In this document: in pieces, positions 55,666 through 64,000 of the stretch
Layout: the number at the start of each line of letters is the position of its first letter
Position numbering within the stretch: the stretch's first letter is position 1
Source of the DNA: Adiantum capillus-veneris
Lineage: Eukaryota; Streptophyta; Polypodiopsida; Polypodiales; Pteridaceae
Assembly (NCBI GenBank): GCA_014529385.2
Contig: CM043942.1
Span: forward strand, 53,382,647 to 53,446,646
Length of the DNA stretch: 64,000 nt
Direction: 5' to 3'
The notes under the pieces: model-generated
Database searches by the model: none
What the model saw: the letters and a program-made list of their open reading frames with translations, nothing else
What the model was told of the DNA's origin: nothing
Program-made: the position numbers and the translations under genes

Positions 55666-58600
55666 ATGGAGAGCCAACGCCAAATGTCTGGATATCCTCT
55701 TTTCTTTGGAGAGCCTGGAGAGGATGCAGAATTATTTTTAGTAAATTTCAAGATGTCTTGCCGTATCAAGAGGATAGTAACCGATCAAGAACGTGTAGAA
55801 ATGTTTGAGGTGGTCCTTAGGAAAGATGCTAGTACTTGGTTTGACTCTTTGCCTGAGGAAGTTAAGGGGAATTACACAAAAGTTTTGAATCGTTTTAAGA
55901 GATACTTCTTTGATCCCCAAAACACTCAAAAACTATGGCAAGACATTCTTTCTCATAAGCAAAAAGACTTAGATGACTACTACTTGTACAAGCAAGAGTT
56001 TCTACGTCTTTGGGCTCTATGGATACGAAATGTTGCTAACCCTGGTGATGGTGCAGAATTTTTAAAGAAGGAGAGGTTCATAGCCAGACTCTTTCCTGAC
56101 CTTAAGGTAAAAGTTGAGGCGGGTGCACCTGCTACTTTTGATGCAGCTGAAACTAGGGCTGCTGAGAAGTATAGGAAACTCAAGTGCTTAAGGGGAGAGG
56201 TTCCAATAGAAGGTCTTAGACCCAAAGGTAAGTCACAAGCATCAACATCGAGGGAGCTTCCTGAGGTAACGGCGGAAGTAATTGAGAAGTTCAACGAATA
56301 TTTAAGCAGCATGTCAATTCACCTTGCACAAGCTGTAGGTCCAAAGGGACAAGCAAAGAAGTCTGAAGAGCGAGATCCACGACCTAGGAGAGTCTTGCAA
56401 TGTTGGAATTGCGGAGAGTCTGGACATGGGATGTATAATTGTCCTTGGCCCCGTGGGGAGCCAGGGAGGCCTAACTTGAATTACCCAGTGATGAATGCAG
56501 GTGAAGGAACTGGTCAACAACCAAGGCTTCTACAAAGGCCAAATGGACCAAGACCACCTCCACAAGGGGTAGAAGGAGTTCCACCTTTGCCAGATCCAAA
56601 TGTGCATGTGGTAGAGGTGACAAACTCAAATGAGGTTGACATGGAAGCCAATGGCATTAAGCGTGGCCGACGAAAAGGTAAAGAGAAAGAAGGAGTCACA
56701 TCACAGAGTGACCATGGACAAGGCAAGAAGGCAAAGGAAACCAAGGAAACCAAGAGGACTCGACGTCGTATCAACCTCCAAGACTTCCCTCTTGGACATG
56801 GTATGGCTCCGTACAACTTGTTGGAAGACATGAGAGGTAAGGGTCCTGATATTTCATGGCCTCAATTTCTTGCATTATGTCCACAAGTTAGGAGGGATTT
56901 AACAAGGGCAGTTAGCACTAGGAGAAAGGTAAAAGAGAGTGTGCCTGTTGTAAAAATTGCACAAGCTGAAATGAATGAGGACATTACACCGGTGCTAGAC
57001 TGTTACATCAAAGGGAGATTGGTTAGGAAAGGTCTAGTGGATGGGGGTGCACAAATTTGCATCATGACAGAGGGACTCATGCAAAGACTAGGCATGCACA
57101 TCCATGAGACACTTGAAATCAAAGTGAAAATGGCAAACAATAGCAAGGCTAGGTGTGTAGGAATTTGTAAAAATGTTTTTGTGGAGGCCTTTGGCATTAA
57201 GAAGGCAGTGGATTTTTATGTTATGTCGACCAAGGGAAGTGGTTATCCATTTATCCTAGGAAGACCATGGATAATGAAAATGCGAGCTTTGCAGGATTGG
57301 GAGAGTGGGAAATTAATTTGCAGGAATGACAATCATAAGAAGGTTGTCTTTGACATGAAGGAGCAACGCCAAGAGGAGCTCCATGAAGAATCATCTCAAA
57401 GTGAGACGGAAGAAGGTTGGACCGATAGCACTTCAGAAGAAGAAAGTAGCAGCAGCATTACTGAAGAGGAGTCTTCCATCGAAGTCATGGGGGTAAGGTT
57501 TAAGCCAAGCAACCAAGAGACCTCTTGTCAAGGCTTGGAGGAGGTAGGTCCTCAAGAGAACGAAGGTGTTCAAGATGAAGGGATGCTGGAAGGTATGCTA
57601 TCAACAACACTTACAAAGGATGAAAGAGAGGAGTTCAAATGTGTGCTAAGGAAGTTTCCTAGGATTTTCGCTAAAGACTACACCGATGTGCGTGGAGTAG
57701 ATGCTGTTCAACACAAAATTGAGTTGAAGCCAGAGGCCACACCTAAGGCTCAAAAGCTACGAAGGCTAGGAGTCATCAAGGAGCAGGCTTTACTCAAGGA
57801 GGTAAGAAAGCTTCTAGCAGCAGGGTTCATTTATCCAGTGGAGAATTCAGAGTGGGTCTCTCCTGTTGTTGTCACTCCTAAGAAGAACGGCAAGTGGAGG
57901 GTGTGTGTGGATTACCGTCCCCTCAATGAGGCAACAAAAAGAGATCACTTTCCCCTCCCATTCCAGGATGAGATACTAAATGAGGTAGCTGGTCATGAGA
58001 AGTACACTGTGTGCGATGGTTACTCAGGTTACTTTCAAATAGGGATTGCACTGGAGGATCAATTGAAAACAACCTTTATCACTCCTTGGGGTTGTTATGC
58101 TTTTAGAGTCATGCCATTTGGTCTGACAAATGCTCCTGCAACATTCCAACGTTTCATGAATATGGTGTTTCAAGCATTCTTTGGAAAGTCAATTAGGGTG
58201 TTCATTGATGATTTCTGTATTTATAGCTCAAAATCATTGCATCTACAAAGGGTAGAAGAAGGTTTAAAGAAGCTCTACGACATGGGAGGTCAACTCAACC
58301 CCGACAAGTGCCATATAGGTGAGGATGAAGTAATCTTGCTTGGTCATAAAGTTTCTTACAAAGGCATTGAAGTGGATCCTTCGAAGGCAAAGGCTCTTAT
58401 TGAGCTACCATCACCCAAGAGTCTTAAGGAGGTCATCTCATTCATTCAAAAGGTGAAGTATATGTCACGCTTCATTCACTTAGCCTCGGAGTTACTTCAC
58501 CCTTTGTAAAAATTGACACAACAAGTAGAATTTGCATGGTCTGATGAGCTTGAAGAGTACTTTTGTAACATTAAAGTCATTTTGTCAGAGCTACCAACAC

Positions 58601-60945
58601 TCATGCCTCCTTGTTGGGAGTACACATTCTTTGTTAGCTCTAGTGCTGGGAAAGAAACAATTGGTGCTGTGTTGCTACAACAAGATCCCCACAGTACAAG
58701 GATGCGACCCATCTACTTTGCTAGTAGGGTCATGAATGCTTTGGAGAGAGACTACACAGAAGCAGAACTCATGATGCTTTCTCTCATGTTTGCGGTGAGA
58801 AAGTTTAGATCCTACCTGCTACCAAAACCTTTTGTAATTCTCACTGCAGAAAATTTGTTCCCTTGGGTGTCATCTCAAATGAATCTTAGTACTAGGATCT
58901 CAAAGTGGATTATGGAGTTGCAAGAGTTTCAATACTCTTTCAAGGTAGAAGATAGTGTGCGTGCACAATTGGCAGGGATTCTCACTTATAGGGTGCACGA
59001 AAAGGAGATTAAGGTGCCTGAAGTAAAGACCCTACCATTGCCACCACCAAAAATTATTCCTAATGCTTTTACTTTGTTCTTTGATGGAGCTTTTCGTCGA
59101 GCCACAGGAAAAGCAGGGGGAGGGCTAGTGTTGCTCAACCCAAGTGGAGAGGTGGTCATGAAAGAGAAGTTCAATCTACCAAGTTCAGCTAGCAACAATG
59201 AAGCAGAATATGACACTCTACTTCATGGTTTGAAGATGTGCATTGGCCAAGCGATACAACGCCTCATGGTAAATGGAGATGCACTTCTCATTGTTAAACA
59301 GATTTTAGGCATTTGGGCATGCAAGAATGAGAGCTTACGGACAAAAGTTCATGCCATTCGTAGATTTTTTAATCAATTTGAAGAAGTGCAACTATATCAT
59401 ATTCCTAGGAAACAGAATGAAGATGCTGATTTACTTGCACAACAAGCCGTTGCATGTGTAAAGAAAGAAGTGCAGGTCATCATGGTGGCGGCTGCTGTGA
59501 AGCAACCGAGGTACCAGGGATTGGAGTCATTGGCTCCCATCATTGGCTACATTTTGGAGGGTGAGTTTCCACCAGACTTCACAAAAGCTCAGAAGAGGAG
59601 ACTCATGAAGAAGGCAAGCGTATATCTCTTCCTAGAAGCCTCCCTCTATCAAAGAGGGAAGGATCAAGTGTGCAGACGAGTACCAACTATCAAGGAAATT
59701 CCAGCCATTCTAAAAGGTTTTCATGAAGAGGCATGTGGTGGTCATTTTGCCCAAGAATTAACTGTGAAGAAGATTTTGCTTTCGGGGTATGTTTGGCCAA
59801 GTTTGCATGTGGATGTTCAACATTGGTGTAAAAGCTGTCACACTTGTCAGATAAATGGAAATAGAAGGTTGGTGCATGGCCCGAGGGAAATAGTGCTTGC
59901 AAATGGACCCTTTGAAAAGTGGGGCATTGATGCTATGGGTCCTCTGCCTAGGACAAAAAATGGTAAACTCTACATTCTAGTGGCTATAGACTATATGACT
60001 AGGTGGGTGGAAGCACAAAGTGTGGCAAAGGTAAATGAGAAGACAGTGAGCAAATTCGTCTACACTCACATTTGTTGTAGATTTGGCACACCTTTGGAGA
60101 TTGTTTCTGATAATGGTCCAGGGTTTAGAAAAGGATTGCTCACAGAAGTTTGTGAAGAGCTTCACATTCTACATCGTCATAGCACACCATACTACCCACA
60201 GTCAAATGGTTTGGTGGAGAAGGCTAATGCTGTCATTGCAGGAATCATTAGAAAGATGGTGCAAAACAAGACAAAATTATGGGATGACTTCTTGGATGGT
60301 GCCTTGTGGGCATATCGAACCACATATAGGGAAGCCACGGAGTTCACACCATTTCACTTGGTCTATGGTCAAGAGGCTTTGCAGCCTATCGAGCTCAACA
60401 TTCCAACAATGCGACTTCATGGCAAAGGAGCACAAGATGATCAAGAGGTATGGATGGATCGACTTCTTACGTTAGTGGAGCTTGAGTGGAAAAGAGAAGC
60501 AGCATATGAGTGCTACAAGAGGAAAGCCACACAAGCGAAAGAAACGCACGACAAGAAACTGAAGGACAAAGGCATCAAGGAAGGAGAGCTTGTGCTAAGG
60601 TATGACAATCGACTTGACAATCGTTTTGATGCCAAGTTTGAAACAAGATGGCAAGGGCCATACATAGTCAAGAAGGCTTTCAATTCTAGTTACTATCAGC
60701 TTATGGACTTGAATGGTAAAGAGCACTCCAGGAAAGTAAACGGGTATCGCTTGAAGCCCTATTTGAGTCGCCTTCTACCAAAGGATCTACCAAAGATCTG
60801 TCCAAAGGCCGCTGTCTTATGTAAGTATTGTTACATGAAGCATGAGTGTAACTCCAACCAAAATTCTGAGGGGCCAAACAATGAAGATCTCGTCAAGGAC
60901 TCTGAAGCACTCTCTTTGGAAAAGATGCTCTATGATGGTACATGA
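55666..60945 (+). pseudogene. gag-pol: Tat-like gag-pol, copy 3 (one stop codon)
   Basis: 1,759 codons in one frame, interrupted only by TAA at 58507-58509 (codon 948), where copies 1 and 2 have CAA. Gag holds CCHC CWNCGESGHGMYNC (codons 246-259). The protease has VDGGAQ at codon 459, D-G-G instead of D-T/S-G. The RT (about codons 719-919) has CDGYSGYFQI and FIDDF (codons 846-850). The first RNase H has lost its leading Asp (VSSSAGKET). The second RNase H (about 59062-59460) keeps its acidic residues in FFDGA, NNEAEYD, NGDALLIV and NEDADLL. Integrase has the HHCC region (about 59719-59860) and D, D, E in GIDAMG, SDNGPG and NGLVEK. No chromodomain. Function requires readthrough or complementation. 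Confidence 0.93.
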
Positions 60946-60960
60946 ATATACCATCATCCA

Positions 60961-60970
60961 GGGGGGGCGC
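60961..60970 (+). promoter_or_regulatory. Polypurine tract, copy 3
   Basis: GGGGGGGCGC three bases before the 3' LTR, with C interruptions where the tandem copies have GGGGGAGGGC. Confidence 0.55.
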
Positions 60971-60973
60971 TAA

Positions 60974-63633
60974 TGATAGCCGTTTTTTCGGCTCTTTGTA
61001 ATTGCCACAGTGAGTTACCTCACCCTACCAAAATCACCCAAACACTGTGGCTATCCCTACCATTTCACTGTACATAGGCGTGCGTGAGTCACGGGACTTT
61101 TCCCATATCTTCTTAAAAACCCTCAGCTAGCTAGTCACTGGGCTAGGTGAGCCAAAAAAAAATAAAAAAATAAAAAAATAAAAGTATATTATGGCCTCTT
61201 TGTGTGTAAATATTTCATTGTATATATGGCCTAAATATAGGGATTTTTTATAATTATTTTGGTATTTTATTTAAATATTTCTACTTAGGTGTGTGTTTTA
61301 TTAAACCTATGTACACCTTCTTTCATCCTCTTACACCATAATTATATTTTTTTTGCCAATATGTACATACTCTAACCTCATATTTTTCCTTTATACAAAT
61401 CACTCCCACATTTTCACCCTCACCCTCGTGAAAACAAAAAATTGATTTCTACTCATTGGTTACTTTTATTATATTATTTACTTGCATACCTTTTCCTCTT
61501 TCACCCAAAATAATTCAAGGAGGGACCATATCATATGATTCCAATATCTTTCCATATCCATAACTCCTCCATATTTTTATTATTACTTTTACTCATTATT
61601 CTAACACCATGTGCTCATTGAGCTAAAGTCCATGAATAGTCCATACACTAGTCCCACCATGTATATATTTCTTATTTCACCAATAATCCTCCTCCATGCA
61701 TGGGTCAAGGGCAACTTGAATGCTTTGTATTATAATATGACAAAGGAGGGGCTCACTCTTGGATGCATTGTACAAATTCAACAAAGGAGGGGACCACTAA
61801 AAGACTTTTGCAGGCATAAAAAACAGGCTTTTTGGTGAGAATTTTGGCACCTATCTCCACTCCGAATTTGGAGCGGTGGTCAAAAGAGAAAATGTAGCCC
61901 ACGCTCTGAATAATCACCCAAAATGTTTTCATGATTTTTGGAGCTACCAGCTGTGAGCTATGATTTTTTTAGTGGACCCCAGTTTTCCCATGCTATGCAG
62001 CCACACTCTCTCTTCCACTTTATCATTTTCCTCTTTCACACACACTTCTCCACTCATCATCCCCATCTCTCTCACCACTCCTCTCTGCACACTACTCACC
62101 TTCTCCTCAACCTTGAAGAATAAGAGAAACCATGGTGAACTCATACCTCCCACACACAATTCCATTCCAAAATTGACCACAAAGTCTCATTTTTCCTCCT
62201 CCAAATTACCCATATCTATCAAAAAACCACAAAATACAGCCTCTTCTCTTAAAAGACAGCATCATGGTGGTTGATTACTCAGCTTCAATTACCTTGTCTC
62301 TCAAGGAAGGTCAAGAGTGGAGAAAAAATGTACCGTCAAAGCTAGTGGACCGTCAACAAGCGTCAAAATTGGCCCTACTCAAGACACTTGGAGCAGCAAC
62401 CTTGTAAGAAATCCACCTTTTCTTACCTCTTAAGAGTTTTTCTTCCTTATTTGTATCCTACATGGATACTCCCATTGTAAATATTCAATTCCATTTGTAA
62501 ATTAATACTAACTCTACTAACACTAACCCACTATGAAAAGTCCTATCACCTCCATTTCTCTCCGCTCTCTTTCCCCACCAACTTCTTGATAATTCCAAGC
62601 AAAAGAAATTAGATAAATTGCTGAAAATCTAACCCAACCATGGTTAGAGGAGTAACCCTAGCCTTCAAAATTGCTATAAAAGGAGGGTGTAGCTAGCATA
62701 AGGGGGGGGGAGCCATAAGCAAGAGCACTATGCTATAGCTTGAGAAGCCAATCTCAACCTCTCTAGAAGGAGCTCTTGAGTGGAAGCTCATTGTCTTATG
62801 CATGTGCATGTGTTGTAATAGGGGATTAGCAAGGGAAATCTATGCCATTGTAAGAGAGAGAGTGATCATTCAATTGAGAGTAGGAAATCTATCATTTCTC
62901 CTACTAGTGTAAGCCCAACATTCGCTGAATCAAGGAGGGTGGATTTGGACTAAGCTTGGATACTTTGTCTCCCTTCCAACGTGAAGTAATGGACAACAAT
63001 GATGCGTAAGTGTCTTGGTGTTTTTTTTTTGGTTAAGTTCTTGATAGCTTGTCTCTGGTGTTGTCATCAATCTAGCCATAAATCCCACATACTGTAAGAG
63101 GGCGACAGGGTGGAGAGGACTCCCCTGGCCTTAAGACAGTGATTGGGGTGGCTTTTCTTGTGATGTGTTGTGGTGAAATTTACGCAAGCTATGTTGAACA
63201 AGTACTAATCTCACTTTGATTTGTCATGACAGATTTGTAAGAAGGTATTAATGCAACAAGCACCCCCTCCCCCTTTCTCTCTCTTTCTTAAATATATAGT
63301 TGTGTTTGCTTGATCATTGCCGATACGTTTCAAAGCAGCCCGAGCACTCTCTCTCTCTCTCTCTCTCTCTCGTGTTTTAGTGTGTGAGAGTATTCCATTG
63401 GTGTTAGGGTTAGTGTAAATTCCTTGCTTGTTTGTGGGTTGCTCTAACGATTCTCCTCTTTTGCGTCCTAGTTCGCTCTTAAACTAGGTGGTGCCCCTTG
63501 TGTAGTTGGGATTTGGCGGTGGGTTTGTTGTTTTGGTTTGTGTTGTGTTGTGCCCCAGCCCCATTGAGCAGCACGGGAGCCTTGAAGGGTGTCTAGAGGC
63601 CACTCTTCTTGTTGCCCGCCCCGGACCGCCTCA
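60974..63633 (+). repeat. Tat-like LTR 5 (3' LTR of copy 3)
   Basis: Nearly identical to LTR 4; the main differences are the (CT)n length (63344-63371 here) and A-run lengths. TATA box 62674-62680; U3 ORF 62264-62407. Confidence 0.92.
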
Positions 63634-63637
63634 GTAG
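63634..63637. repeat. Target-site duplication, right (GTAG)
   Basis: Pairs with 51322-51325. Confidence 0.85.
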
Positions 63638-64000
63638 TTTCAATTGCCTCGGCCGTCACTGTCCTGGGACTAAAAAGAATAAAAAAGGTAAAGTCAATGG
63701 CAAGAGAATCAGCATCATGGAAGGTTGTTGGTGCCATCAAAGGGAAAGCCGCCTCTCCCACCCCTGCTCAACTTAAGGGTGGAATGGGCGCCCTTCCGAT
63801 TCACAACCCCTTTGAAGCGTTTCAAGCTACGGATCACCTGGTGACAGAAGAGCCCCCTGACTCTCCTAGAGCCAGAGGTGTAGAAACAGGACCTGGGTTA
63901 GATGTGGAGGAATTTGTCCCGCTTTCACAATGATGGAAGTCTAGCTTTAAAATCATGGAATGTGAAAGGATTGAAGACCCGAAAGAAGCATATCCTGTTT
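63638..64000 (+). pseudogene. LINE ORF1 C-terminus and start of ORF2
   Basis: Continues the LINE ORF1 cut at 51321. The hydrophilic tail ends at the TGA at 63931-63933. Just downstream, at about 63953-63998, the sequence reads SWNVKGLKTRKKHIL, which matches the N-terminus of the LINE APE-type endonuclease. ORF2 therefore starts about here and runs past the window. The two ORFs are only a few bases apart, as in plant L1 elements. Confidence 0.75.

Larger units (their letters stand above)
51326..63633 (+). mobile_element. Tat-like Ty3/gypsy element, copy 3, nearly intact
   Basis: 12.3 kb with LTRs of 2,678 and 2,660 bp, a 4-bp target duplication, primer site, four leader ORFs, a gag-pol frame with one stop, and a polypurine tract. 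The LTR pair differs by only a few bases, so insertion was recent. gag-pol is closely similar to the tandem copies, but the LTR centre is clearly diverged and ORFs c and d are present only here. Confidence 0.93.

Overview
This is repeat-rich nuclear DNA from a land plant. The evidence is lineage-specific: L1-type LINEs whose ORF1 has a CCHC knuckle and whose ORF2 ends in a zf-RVT zinc knuckle, a chromovirus Ty3/gypsy element with an initiator-tRNA-Met primer site, and Tat-like Ty3/gypsy elements with a second RNase H. The species cannot be read from the sequence; a large-genome plant such as a fern, lycophyte or gymnosperm is a guess. I found no convincing host gene, no RNA gene and nothing prokaryotic. 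Nearly everything that can be identified is a transposable element, many nested.

Layout. 1-4576 holds a retroelement 3' end (polypurine tract at 1792, LTR start at 1806), compound microsatellites and a decayed gag. 4575-10560 is a decayed Ty3/gypsy element on the minus strand with an integrase C-terminus, a retropepsin-like ORF and a long extra ORF before the polypurine tract. 10561-11860 is a minus-strand LINE ORF1 remnant. 12487-21769 carries three 5'-truncated copies of one LINE family in the same orientation, each with target-site repeats. 21867-50003 is a chromovirus with 1.6 kb LTRs, split in its pol by a 19.3 kb insertion (26670-45989). That insertion is a tandem LTR-internal-LTR-internal-LTR array of a Tat-like element with a single outer 4-bp target duplication (GTAT). 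50004-64000 is a LINE ORF1, with ORF2 starting at the window end, split by a third Tat-like copy (51326-63633, target duplication GTAG).

The most interesting content is the leader of the Tat-like family. All three copies have two short ORFs, related to each other, between the 5' LTR and gag. The third copy adds two more ORFs of about 150-180 codons, again related to each other, with an F-box-like N-terminal pattern. The two tandem copies lack these two, although their gag-pol is closely similar. Other leads are two conserved stem-loops at the LINE 3' ends, repeated LINE insertion into one target sequence, a mosaic LTR, and signs that the second tandem copy is either very indel-prone or badly assembled.

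Inferred order of events: LINE copies and the chromovirus inserted first; a Tat-like element entered the chromovirus pol and became a tandem array; another subfamily member entered the LINE ORF1. The LTR pair of the last element (51326 and 60974) is nearly identical, so that insertion looks young.
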